Source: Planctomycetota bacterium | Lineage (GTDB): Bacteria; Planctomycetota; Planctomycetia; Pirellulales; Pirellulaceae | Assembly: GCA_024274855.1 (NCBI GenBank) | Contig: JAJSAJ010000687.1 | Coordinates: 1-12,083, forward strand | Reading direction: 5' to 3' | Length of the DNA stretch: 12,083 nt | Shown here: in pieces, positions 5,793 to 12,083 of the stretch | How positions within the stretch are numbered: position 1 is the first letter of the stretch | Layout: the number at the start of each line of letters is the position of its first letter | The notes under the pieces: model-generated | Told to the model about the DNA's origin: nothing | The model's database searches: none | The model's input: the letters and a program-made list of their open reading frames with translations, nothing else | Position numbers and translations under genes: made by a program

Positions 5793-7097
5793 GCCCAGTT
5801 TCCAGGGCTTGCGGTATTCGTAGAAGAGCATCGCGTTCGCCTCGGGATTGTTCGTAATCTGCTCGGTATCTGGATCCCATTCGATCCGTTGCCCCACTGC
5901 CAATGAGATTTTCGAGAGCAAGGCCATGGTAGTGGAACGATGTCCCTCTTCAATATCGGCATTCGGCTTCTTTCGCGATCGCATGCAATCAAGGAAGTTG
6001 CGTGCGTTCTGCGCAGTCAAGTCGCCATCGGTACCCTTCATCGTAACTTTTTCCATGCGGTACTTGGGGTCCTGGAACTGACCACCTCGCTCAGGTACTA
6101 CCTCGATCAACTTGTCAGCCGCATACAAACAGCCCATCGTCCCGCGCAACTCGACATAGCCAGACCGGGCCATCGTTGGGTACCCGCTCGCTTCATACAT
6201 GCCGAACAGTGAGATCCAACCTTCCGGGAACTGGAAGATCGTCTCCGCCGTGTCCGGGATCGTGCGGTCGTCGTCAACCGCAAATTTCCCACCCATGCAG
6301 CACACGGACGTCGGACCCTTCGAGTTCATCATCCATCGGATCAAATCGAGCGCATGGACGCCGTTATTGCAGATCTGACTGCAATACTCTTTCCACCAGC
6401 GGAACTTGTACGGTGCGATCGTAGTTCGAAACGGGCGTGTCGGGCGCGGGCCGAGCCACATGTTCCAGTCCAGATCCGCGGGCGGTGCGGTCGGCTTCGC
6501 GTGCCCGATCCCGTTCGGATACATGTTGCTGCGATGGAACGAGCGAGCGACCGTCACCTTGCCAATTTTCCCCGCCTGAACGAAATCCACGCCCTTCGCG
6601 TAAAGTTTGCCCGATCGGCGATGCGTACCCACCTGGACCACTCGGTTGTTACGACGAGCCGCCTCGACCATCTTGCGACCTTCATGAATCGTCAATGATA
6701 CGGGCTTCTCGACATAAACGTCCTTGCCCGCGTCGCACGCATCGACCGTCATGATCGGGTGCCAATGGTCCGGCGTCGCAATCACTACGGCATCCAAGTC
6801 CTTTCGCTCGATCACCTTGCGAAAGTCCCCGTACGTGTCGGCCTTACCACCCGCATACTTCTGGTTCGCGGCATCCAGTGTCGATTTCGCAACATCGCAC
6901 ATCACCGCGATTTCCATGTCGTTGTGGGTCGAGAACGCGCTGAGCAACTGACCACCTCGATTGGCTACACCAATAAACCCGAGCCGAATTCGGTCATTGG
7001 CACCCATCACTTTGGTGGTTTGCAATGCAGTCAGACCGAGGGCCGTGGCCGCAGCACCCGTGCTATGAAATGAACGACGGTTCAGCTTGCGTGTCAT
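5790..7097 (-). CDS. Gfo/Idh/MocA-family oxidoreductase, Tat-exported, 435 aa
   Basis: This is a complete exported member of the NAD(P)-dependent Gfo/Idh/MocA family. The signal NRRSFHSTGAAATALGL (6-22) contains the twin arginine at 7-8. The Rossmann nucleotide-binding segment is RLGFIGVANRGGQLL at 38-52, with Ala at the second glycine of the usual GxGxxG. ATPDHWH (107-113) and VEKPVSLT (129-136) are the conserved core motifs. CNNGVHALDLIRW (243-255) gives the C-terminal domain residues Asn245, His248 and Asp251. Length is normal for the planctomycete exported group, which often ends in YRxPWKL as here (YEYRKPWKLG). GGAG lies 9 bases before the ATG. The stop codon TAG is the first three bases of the 126-bp hairpin element. 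The substrate is unknown; sugar or inositol-type oxidation is usual for the family. Repeats in the same orientation flank the gene on both sides. Confidence 0.95.
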   Translation of the reverse strand: MTRKLNRRSFHSTGAAATALGLTALQTTKVMGANDRIRLGFIGVANRGGQLLSAFSTHNDMEIAVMCDVAKSTLDAANQKYAGGKADTYGDFRKVIERKDLDAVVIATPDHWHPIMTVDACDAGKDVYVEKPVSLTIHEGRKMVEAARRNNRVVQVGTHRRSGKLYAKGVDFVQAGKIGKVTVARSFHRSNMYPNGIGHAKPTAPPADLDWNMWLGPRPTRPFRTTIAPYKFRWWKEYCSQICNNGVHALDLIRWMMNSKGPTSVCCMGGKFAVDDDRTIPDTAETIFQFPEGWISLFGMYEASGYPTMARSGYVELRGTMGCLYAADKLIEVVPERGGQFQDPKYRMEKVTMKGTDGDLTAQNARNFLDCMRSRKKPNADIEEGHRSTTMALLSKISLAVGQRIEWDPDTEQITNNPEANAMLFYEYRKPWKLG

Positions 7098-7210
7098 CGT
7101 GAAGATCTCCGTTCAAAATATCAGGCTAAACACATTTTGAAATCAACCGTGTCTATTATGCCGCGCCAATAGCCCCTCGCACAACTACCGGAAAGAAAAA
7201 GAGGGAACGA

Positions 7211-7246
7211 CGAATCACGCGAATCACACGATTTACACGAATAGCC
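7211..7246. repeat. 9-bp tandem repeat, four units
   Basis: CGAATCACG, CGAATCACA, CGATTTACA and CGAATAGCC follow one another without gaps. The first two differ at one position and the last two are more decayed. Sequences of the form CGAATCACnCGAATCACA recur in intergenic DNA of planctomycetes and relatives, from memory. It lies about 115 bases upstream of the oxidoreductase ATG. Confidence 0.65.
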
Positions 7247-7366
7247 ACTCGAAGATCGACCATGTGAAAACAACGCACTACCACCATCCGCTCGCTGGAT
7301 CCCCCGCTTCTGGTCGCATTCGATCGCTACGGCCCAGCACGTCGCCCGACAGACGCAACGGTCTTG

Positions 7367-7380
7367 GTAACCGTTCACGG
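7367..7380. repeat. Short dispersed repeat, copy 2 (GTAACCGTTCACGG)
   Basis: Exact match to 978-991 in the same orientation, about 6.4 kb away. It lies 18 bases before the heptamer array. The two surroundings are otherwise unrelated. Confidence 0.5.
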
Positions 7381-7398
7381 CGAAAGTGCGTGGAGCGG

Positions 7399-7447
7399 CA
7401 TTTATCATTTATCATTTATCATTTGGCATTTGGCATTTATCATTTGG
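7399..7447. repeat. 7-bp tandem repeat, seven units (CATTTAT/CATTTGG)
   Basis: Seven contiguous heptamers in the order CATTTAT three times, CATTTGG twice, CATTTAT, CATTTGG. The two variants are interleaved, which suggests repeated slippage or unit exchange. An inverted fragment GATAAATGA follows at about 7490-7498, just before copy B of the dispersed element. The array resembles the short tandemly repeated heptamers known in cyanobacteria, though homology is not implied. It is AT-rich in a GC-rich region and lies 300 bases upstream of the oxidoreductase start. Confidence 0.85.
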
Positions 7448-7501
7448 CAGTGGAAAGAGTATGACCCTGCTGCGCTGCCTCTCTCGATGATAAATGACTA
7501 A

Positions 7502-7648
7502 GGATTCGCCAATCAATAACTGTCGCACTCTTCCGCGTACAGACCCCCATGGGCTCGCCCCATGGGTGAATCAGTCTCGCAGCTAAGGAGGATCGCCGCA
7601 CGAACGCCCCCCAGTAAACGCGACAACAATTGCTTCGCCGGCCCTAAG
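7502..7648. repeat. Dispersed repeat element, copy B (147 bp)
   Basis: This is a single-unit version of copy A at 5351-5620, in the same orientation: GGATTCGCCAATCAATAACT at the left, the double palindrome CCCATGGG-CTCGC-CCCATGGG (7546-7566) in the middle, the GGAGGATCGCCGCACGAACG block and a CCCTAAG end. Differences from copy A are scattered single bases. It lies 124 bases downstream of the beta-propeller gene stop. Copies A and B bracket the complete oxidoreductase gene as direct repeats about 2.15 kb apart. Confidence 0.85.
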
Positions 7649-7771
7649 TCACCGTTTGTGGTATTGCGTCGATTGTTCCAAATCGCCATGCATCCGCGGA
7701 TACCGGGCGCGAATACAACCACGTACATGACCGCAAATCGGTAGCTGATTTTGCTGAAAGTCCTTAGCAAA

Positions 7772-9271
7772 TCAGTGTAGACGCGGATCGGACAGGTCAA
7801 GCTTGTACATGATTTGGTTGTAGTTGTATCGTGGTGTTCGGACGTTGTTGCCGGAGAACGTAGTCGTGTATGTTCCTTCGAAGAAGATCACGCGTCCCGC
7901 ATCCTTGTCGAACATCGGATGCTGCTTCGGATTGTAAAAACTGTACTTGTCGTGTGTTACGATCTTGCGTGCGTTGGTCCACGGTCCGACAAGTTGTTTC
8001 GACTCGGCATACCAGATTTCGCCGAGCGGCGAGCTGCCGAACGATTCGACCCCAATCATGATCCAACGTTTGCGGTAGTGGTTCCAATTGACCGAGCCAC
8101 GGTGGATCATAATCGGTTTACCCGTTTCGCCTTCCAATTGAAACAGGCCCTCTTTGGGTTTGATCAGGCCTTCGCGAACCAAGCGGGCTTGTAGCTTGGG
8201 TGTGAAAGGAAGGGTATTCGTTTTCCAGGCGTACAAGGGGGCCATGCCGTCACGGATCACGGCGATCGAGTCTGTTCGACATCCCTGCTTCAGACACGTA
8301 TAAGCCTCGTACTGCGACAAATCTCGCAGAGAGTCCGGCGTGGCGCGGACTCGCACCAGGGGAAACGGATTGGCGAAATAGACATACTCCACACCGGCCT
8401 CTTTGTGCTTCAATGGATGACCGCCTGGGAACAGGGGGCCATGTAAATCAAACTCGACAAGCTTCGTGAATTCCCCCGTTTCGTCATTAAACTCGGCCAG
8501 TCCCCGCTGATAGACGGTCAGCGGCGGCTTGATCTTCACGTAGGTGGCGAACAGGCGTTCTCGTCCGTCGTTGAGAGTGACAAGTCCATTGATCCAGGTT
8601 GGTCCTTTGCCTGGGATTTGGGCGGTCGGACGTGCGAATCCATCCTTGCCCACGAAGTACTTAAGATCGACCCCGATCTCAGGATCCAGCCCGCCGTAGC
8701 TCGGCAACAACGACACCGCTCCAGGTACGTGAAAGTTGCCCAGCGGATAAGACGGTCGATTCGTATCCCCCCAAAACCAGTAGATCTTGTCCTTGTAGAT
8801 AGTGTTTACAACGCTGTCGGACCCGAAAACTCGGCCATTCAGCACCGGCTGCCGGATCGGCACCGGCTTGTCGAGCAACAGGCTATCTCGATAGATTCCC
8901 GCGCCGGTGACACGATAGAGTCGCTCGGCGATGTTTGTACGAGTGACTTTTAACGTCGCCCTGCCGCCGGGCGTGATTTTTAGATGCGCCCCTCGGTAAC
9001 CGAACCGATCTTTCGGATACTCGTAGCCGTGACTTCTGACGTGAAAAAACACCGTCTGGGTCATTAACCCCGGTTCATAGAACGCCACGAAGCCAGCCGA
9101 GTCGGTGAAATAGTGGATGTCGTTGACGGTCGTCAGTTCGACCAGCGGGACACCACGGCCGGTTGCATCGTCGACCACCTCGATGCAGAAATAGTCATGT
9201 GGATCGGCCCAGATCAAAGGGGCCGGCAGGAGAAGCCATAGAATTGTGACTGCAGTCGGTAGGTTGCCCAT
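7772..9271 (-). CDS. Secreted protein with N-terminal Ig-like domain and beta-propeller, 499 aa, function unknown
   Basis: Residues 1-22 form a Sec signal (hydrophobic VTILWLLLPAPLIWA with probable cleavage before Asp23). Residues 28-115 look like a carboxypeptidase-regulatory or Ig-like beta-sandwich (FCIEVVDDATGRGVPLVEL, then FTDSAGFVAFYEP). From about 120 the sequence turns into repeated beta-rich blades: IYWFWGDTNRPSYPLGNF (163-180), WINGLVTLNDGRERLFATYV, YVYFANPF, HRGSVNWNHYRKRWIMIGVE, GEIWYAES and RVIFFEGTYTTTFSG. These blade motifs (W-x-W-G-D-T, W-N-x-Y-R-K-R-W, G-x-I-W-Y-A-E-S) resemble DUF4185 and glycosidase-type five-bladed propellers (GH43/GH32 fold), so carbohydrate binding or cleavage is possible, but no catalytic residues can be assigned safely. 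The start is the ATG at 9269-9271, with GGAG 8 bases upstream; an in-frame frame open a further 33 codons would bury the signal peptide. Confidence 0.85.
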   Translation of the reverse strand: MGNLPTAVTILWLLLPAPLIWADPHDYFCIEVVDDATGRGVPLVELTTVNDIHYFTDSAGFVAFYEPGLMTQTVFFHVRSHGYEYPKDRFGYRGAHLKITPGGRATLKVTRTNIAERLYRVTGAGIYRDSLLLDKPVPIRQPVLNGRVFGSDSVVNTIYKDKIYWFWGDTNRPSYPLGNFHVPGAVSLLPSYGGLDPEIGVDLKYFVGKDGFARPTAQIPGKGPTWINGLVTLNDGRERLFATYVKIKPPLTVYQRGLAEFNDETGEFTKLVEFDLHGPLFPGGHPLKHKEAGVEYVYFANPFPLVRVRATPDSLRDLSQYEAYTCLKQGCRTDSIAVIRDGMAPLYAWKTNTLPFTPKLQARLVREGLIKPKEGLFQLEGETGKPIMIHRGSVNWNHYRKRWIMIGVESFGSSPLGEIWYAESKQLVGPWTNARKIVTHDKYSFYNPKQHPMFDKDAGRVIFFEGTYTTTFSGNNVRTPRYNYNQIMYKLDLSDPRLH

Positions 9272-9279
9272 CTGCATGG

Positions 9280-9283
9280 CTCC
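9280..9283 (-). promoter_or_regulatory. Ribosome binding site fixing the start of the beta-propeller gene
   Basis: GGAG on the minus strand lies 8 bases before the ATG at 9269-9271 but only 2 bases before the alternative ATG at 9275-9277, so the former is preferred. It also places the signal peptide at the N-terminus. Confidence 0.65.
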
Positions 9284-9439
9284 GCCCAAGGCGTTAATGA
9301 ATGAGAGTGCCGCTACGACACTCGACTTGGCTCGTTGCATTGTGGCAGCAGCAAGCGCTGTATGCAACATCGGTGTTTTCTTCGATGAGCGGCGAGCTGC
9401 GCAAGAAGAAAGACGTTGCGGTGTGACGAAGCACGCGAG

Positions 9440-10006
9440 CTAGTCCGTCTTGACGAAAACCGCGGTGTGGCTCAGGCGTACTTTCGGTGGGACCTCCAGG
9501 GCAAAGCCGACCTTCCGGGCCATGTCGACCATCTCTTGAAAGTGGCTTTGTGTGACATGCCCACGTGGTTCGACCAGCAGGATCTTGCCGGTCGGGTCCA
9601 GGCAGCCGTGCAGCTGGCGGAACAGTGCGCCCGTGTCCGGCGCCTCGTGAGCGGACCAGAACAGCAGCGCAAAATCGATCCGTTCCTGCAGGTCAATGGA
9701 GTCCGCCTTGCACGCATGCGTACGAATGCGGCTTGCGACGCCCGCTTTCTTGGCTCGTTTGCGCAGCGTTTCGAGCATCCGTGGCTGCAGGTCAATGGCA
9801 ATGACTGTCCCATCCGGGCCGACCATTCTGGCCATCGGAATGGAGAAGACGCCCATGCCGCATCCGAAATCGGCAACGGTCATGCCCGGTTGGATAAAGG
9901 GGCACAAGATTCGAGTTGGGCTGTGAAGCAGACGACGAAGTGGGTTGTCCAAAAAGTAGCCACCCCACCATGGACAGACGTGCTGGCGCATTGGTTCGGT
10001 TCTCAT
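9440..10006 (-). CDS. Class I SAM-dependent methyltransferase (UbiE/methyltransferase-11 type), 188 aa
   Basis: Motif I, which binds S-adenosylmethionine, is VADFGCGMGVFSIPMA at 44-59. An acidic residue at the end of the second strand (AIDLQPRML, about 69-77) and a motif resembling post-I/II (DFALLFWSAHE) follow. The N-terminal block HVCPWWGGYFLDNPLRRLLH (9-28) is typical of a group of short methyltransferases annotated only as SAM-dependent in planctomycetes, delta-proteobacteria and archaea. The protein has no signal peptide and is probably cytoplasmic. The substrate is unknown. The first ATG (10004-10006) has no clear Shine-Dalgarno and neither does the second (codon 6, 9989-9991), so the exact start is uncertain. 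It is separated from the propeller gene by 168 bases and faces away from the FkbM gene across a 161-base divergent promoter region. Confidence 0.9.
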   Translation of the reverse strand: MRTEPMRQHVCPWWGGYFLDNPLRRLLHSPTRILCPFIQPGMTVADFGCGMGVFSIPMARMVGPDGTVIAIDLQPRMLETLRKRAKKAGVASRIRTHACKADSIDLQERIDFALLFWSAHEAPDTGALFRQLHGCLDPTGKILLVEPRGHVTQSHFQEMVDMARKVGFALEVPPKVRLSHTAVFVKTD

Positions 10007-10167
10007 TGTTCGCTGACGCGCGCTATTAGGAATTGCGTAAAGGGCGGGAAATTGAACTTGACCGAGCAGGGACAGTTTCGTAGGGTTTTGGTCAATTGGC
10101 CGCGGGCCAGCGGTGCGCGCGGACGGAGTGTTACAAACGCCACTTCAAAACCACAGTGGGTACTGCC

Positions 10168-10899
10168 ATGGATTTGTTTGAACGACTGCACGTATTGCAT
10201 CGTGCGTGGAGATACAGGCTGCGAGCGGACCGTGACGAATTGGCCTTCTTGTTCAACCATAATCTGGTTGGTCAAACGGTTTTGGACATCGGTGCAAACC
10301 ATGGAATTTACTCGTATTGGATGCAGAAGTGCGTTGGGCCGACGGGAGCCGTGGTGGCTTTTGAACCTCAGCCGGAGCTTTGTGAATACCTGCAGGATTT
10401 GAAAGCGGCATTCTCCCTTCATTCCGTTCAGATTGCGAACGTGGCATTATCTTCCGAGTCAGGTGAGGCAACACTCACTCGCCCAAAAGGCCATTGGGGC
10501 GGTGCCAGTCTGAATCATGTTGAGCAGTCCGATGTCGAGCAGCTTCGGGTGGATAAGACAACGCTTGACGGTTTTCTGGAACGTCATCCCTCGCTTGCCA
10601 AAGTCGGTTTTATCAAATGCGACGTCGAGGGGCACGAGTTGGAAGTCTTCGAAGGCGCCCAGAAGACGCTCGCCCACGATCGACCGGACATTGTTTTCGA
10701 GTGTTATGACGACAAGGTTCTGGCCGGGAAACTCTTCTCGCTGCTTGGAACTCTCGGATACGACGGCTTTTTCTTTCATCAGCGCAAGCTGACATCCGTC
10801 GATCGCTGGTCGGAACTGAGACCTTTGAACAAGCGGCCCTTCCTGAACTACGTCTTTGTTCATCGAGAGAATAGCGGTGCGGTGCGCCGGGCCGCTTAA
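10168..10899 (+). CDS. FkbM-family methyltransferase, 243 aa
   Basis: This is the only plus-strand gene. The SAM-binding motif VLDIGANHGIYSYWM is at 38-52, the acidic loop AFEPQPELCEYL at 64-75 with Glu66, the KTTLDGFL segment at 130-137, and the FkbM signature GFIKCDVEGHELEVFEGAQKT at 147-167. FkbM enzymes O-methylate sugars or polyketides, often in polysaccharide or lipopolysaccharide clusters; nothing nearby names the acceptor. I chose the ATG at 10168 over an in-frame TTG 24 codons upstream because the added residues do not resemble the family and the conserved region begins soon after; the ribosome binding site is weak (GTGGG). It converges on deoC with only 25 bases between the stops. 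Confidence 0.92.
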   Translation: MDLFERLHVLHRAWRYRLRADRDELAFLFNHNLVGQTVLDIGANHGIYSYWMQKCVGPTGAVVAFEPQPELCEYLQDLKAAFSLHSVQIANVALSSESGEATLTRPKGHWGGASLNHVEQSDVEQLRVDKTTLDGFLERHPSLAKVGFIKCDVEGHELEVFEGAQKTLAHDRPDIVFECYDDKVLAGKLFSLLGTLGYDGFFFHQRKLTSVDRWSELRPLNKRPFLNYVFVHRENSGAVRRAA

Positions 10900-10900
10900 C

Positions 10901-10923
10901 CGATCGCCCGCCGACTCCGATCG
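10901..10923. terminator. Weak inverted repeat between convergent genes
   Basis: CGATCG (10901-10906) and CGATCG (10918-10923) can pair with an 11-base loop in the 25-base space between the FkbM and deoC stops. There is no T-run on either strand, so termination here is only a possibility. Confidence 0.25.
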
Positions 10924-10924
10924 C

Positions 10925-11593
10925 TTACTGGCATGCGGCCAGTATTTCAACGGTGCGTGTTGCTCCAACTCGGGTCACGCCAATCGCGCGAACCTCGAGC
11001 AATTGGTCAAGCGTGCGGATCCCGCCGGCGGCCTTCACTTGGACGTGTTTCGGTGCATATTGACGCATGAGTCGAAGATCTTCCAGCGTGGCGCCGCCCG
11101 TTCCGTACCCGGTCGATGTCTTGACCCAATCCACATCGAGCTCGCCACAAATCTCACACAGCCGGATTTTGTGGCTCTCCTGCAGATAGCAGTTTTCGAA
11201 GATAACCTTCACTTTCGCTCCTGCCTCATGAACAACGCGTGTCACTTCGGCAATGTCCTGCTGAACAAACGGCCAATCCTCGGATAGCACTTTTCCGATG
11301 TTCGCGACCATATCGAGTTCTTTGCCCCCGTCTTGCAGCGCCTGCTCGGCCTCGGCAACTTTGGTATGGGTCGTGTTACCGCCATGGGGGAAGCCGATCA
11401 CGGTGCTGGGCGCGACCGAGCTGCCGGCCAGCAGCTCGCTGCATCGTGCCAGGTAATACGGCTTGATGCAAACCGACGCAACGTCATGGTCCAATGCCGT
11501 CTGACACCCGGCCTCGAGCTGTTCGTCCGTCATGATCGGATTCAGAAGTGAATGATCGATCATCTTTGCAATTTGTTGACGTGTGTAGTCCAT
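10925..11593 (-). CDS. deoC: Deoxyribose-phosphate aldolase, 222 aa
   Basis: The enzyme splits 2-deoxy-D-ribose 5-phosphate into glyceraldehyde 3-phosphate and acetaldehyde in deoxynucleoside breakdown. All active-site landmarks of the class I aldolase are present: IDHSLLNP at 12-19, VCIKP at 41-45, GFPHGGNTTHTKVAEAEQAL at 67-86, ELDMVANIG at 92-100 with Asp94, WVKTSTGYGTGGAT at 156-169 with the Schiff-base Lys158, and VQVKAAGGIRT at 184-194 with Lys187. These correspond to Asp102, Lys167 and Lys201 of the E. coli enzyme. Length is that of the short bacterial DeoC type. A Shine-Dalgarno AGGAG (11606-11610) lies 12 bases before the ATG, somewhat far. No other deo genes are visible, so this is not a deo operon; the upstream esterase on the same strand is 192 bases away. 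Confidence 0.96.
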   Translation of the reverse strand: MDYTRQQIAKMIDHSLLNPIMTDEQLEAGCQTALDHDVASVCIKPYYLARCSELLAGSSVAPSTVIGFPHGGNTTHTKVAEAEQALQDGGKELDMVANIGKVLSEDWPFVQQDIAEVTRVVHEAGAKVKVIFENCYLQESHKIRLCEICGELDVDWVKTSTGYGTGGATLEDLRLMRQYAPKHVQVKAAGGIRTLDQLLEVRAIGVTRVGATRTVEILAACQ

Positions 11594-11785
11594 CGTACGT
11601 CTTCGCTCCTGGGTGAAGTGATTACAGCGTGCTTTCCAGTCGACATTTGACCATCATCAGGCAACTCTCAGCGACGACGTTTGCTCTCATGGATGCGGGT
11701 ACTCCGACGTTGAGAACCGAACATCCAACAAGCAGCGCCCAAGGGGATTGCGGACCGAATGCTGTTCGTGCGAGGCTCGACGCGA

Positions 11786-12083
11786 TTAGGGGGCCAGTAG
11801 TTTATCGATCAAAAACGCAGTCGCATTGGCGTACGGTTTCGGTTTCACGCGGTTGCCGATTTGAAGGTAGCACTCCACACCAAGCTGGTCCGCCTTCTCC
11901 TTCATCTTGACGCCATAGACCGGGTGGTGGATGCCGTGCCCGGCACTGGTTGACGGGAGGGTCATCTTGTCGGGATAGGACATATAGAGTGGTGGATCGT
12001 CTTTGCTTAGATGATTGTACGGTGAAAACTCGACGTAAAGAGCATGGTGTTTATCGTAATTCTTCAGCGCGCCGGCCATCGTC
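11786..12083 (-). CDS. Alpha/beta hydrolase (esterase/lipase-like), partial C-terminal 98 codons
   Basis: The frame is open through the window edge in the 5' direction (reading T-M-A-G-A-L), so the Met at 12077-12079 need not be the start. The sequence EFSPYNHLSKDDPPLYMSYP followed by a GHGIHHPVYGVKMKEKADQL stretch and LGVECYL is the C-terminal third of a secreted-type esterase of the acetyl-esterase/BD-FAE kind. In that family the SP-x-x-x-(L/V)-x-x-x-DPP segment precedes the catalytic Asp region and the late His-containing loop (GIHHP) carries the catalytic His. Nucleophile and oxyanion-hole residues lie outside the window. The substrate is unknown. It lies 192 bases upstream of deoC on the same strand. 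The stretch between the two genes (11594-11785) shows nothing notable. Confidence 0.75.
   Translation of the reverse strand, partial: TMAGALKNYDKHHALYVEFSPYNHLSKDDPPLYMSYPDKMTLPSTSAGHGIHHPVYGVKMKEKADQLGVECYLQIGNRVKPKPYANATAFLIDKLLAP

Larger units (their letters stand above)
7098..7771. other. Repeat-rich intergenic region upstream of the oxidoreductase
   Basis: No gene is supported in these 674 bases. In order they hold the oxidoreductase leader with its Shine-Dalgarno (7107-7110), a 9-bp tandem array (7211-7246), the second GTAACCGTTCACGG (7367-7380), a 7-bp tandem array (7399-7447), and copy B of the dispersed element (7502-7648). Between 7649 and 7771, on the minus strand, a frame reads SKISYRFAVMYVVVFAPG; this hydrophobic stretch might be a relic of a membrane protein, but it runs straight into the repeat and I cannot assign it. 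Confidence 0.6.

Noticed and set aside
5500..5880. 126-codon minus-strand frame containing EGEAPAEP
   Set aside because: It translates the 126-bp hairpin element and overlaps the oxidoreductase C-terminus in another frame. I treat it as repeat DNA.
7513..7800. 95-codon minus-strand frame with a hydrophobic start (SKISYRFAVMYVVVFAPG)
   Set aside because: It overlaps the end of the propeller gene and most of it is copy B of the dispersed repeat. At best a relic; not enough to call a gene.
10007..10167. Possible bidirectional promoter between the two methyltransferase genes
   Set aside because: TTGAAC and TTGACC occur near 10053-10063, but no matching -10 at suitable spacing is evident on the plus strand.
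9416..10402. 328-codon plus-strand open frame
   Set aside because: It is antisense to the SAM methyltransferase and then runs into the FkbM gene in the wrong frame. No domain and no ribosome binding site.

Overview
The window most likely comes from a planctomycete (Pirellulales-type). The evidence is two Tat-type Gfo/Idh/MocA oxidoreductases, an SGLT-type sugar symporter beside a URO-D-family remnant, a secreted beta-propeller protein, a small cysteine-rich protein of a kind I associate with planctomycetes, and interspersed repeats that I associate with that phylum. The assignment rests on family recognition by eye. I see no tRNA, rRNA, CRISPR array or transposase gene.

Layout. All genes except one lie on the minus strand. 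The window opens with the N-terminal 256 codons of a Gfo/Idh/MocA oxidoreductase (1-768), followed by a 610-base gap holding an inverted-repeat element. A two-gene overlapping operon comes next: the small Cys-rich protein (2136-2372), then an alpha/beta hydrolase (1379-2146). Immediately upstream of its ribosome binding site sits a 280-bp non-autonomous mobile element with 13-bp terminal inverted repeats and an 8-bp target duplication (2395-2674). Next are a URO-D-family pseudogene with an internal deletion and frame change (2838-3234) and the Na+/sugar symporter (3241-4941), six bases apart. An 848-base repeat-rich gap follows. Then come a complete Tat-secreted Gfo/Idh/MocA protein (5790-7097), a second repeat-rich gap, the secreted beta-propeller protein (7772-9271), a class I SAM methyltransferase (9440-10006), a divergent plus-strand FkbM methyltransferase (10168-10899), deoC (10925-11593) and the C-terminal end of an esterase-like alpha/beta hydrolase (11786-12083).

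How the genes fit together. The symporter, the dehydrogenase-like exported proteins, the propeller, the esterase and the aldolase suggest uptake and breakdown of carbohydrate. Apart from the two clear operons (Cys-rich protein with hydrolase; symporter with URO-D remnant), the genes are separated by 120-850 bases and need not be co-regulated.

The most notable content is the intergenic DNA. At least five repeat types occur: an IS66-like MITE with target duplication, a 126-bp hairpin element whose terminal repeat provides a stop codon, a dispersed 147-bp element with an internal 68-bp tandem expansion, 7-bp and 9-bp microrepeats, and a REP-like inverted repeat. I see no convincing new multi-gene system.
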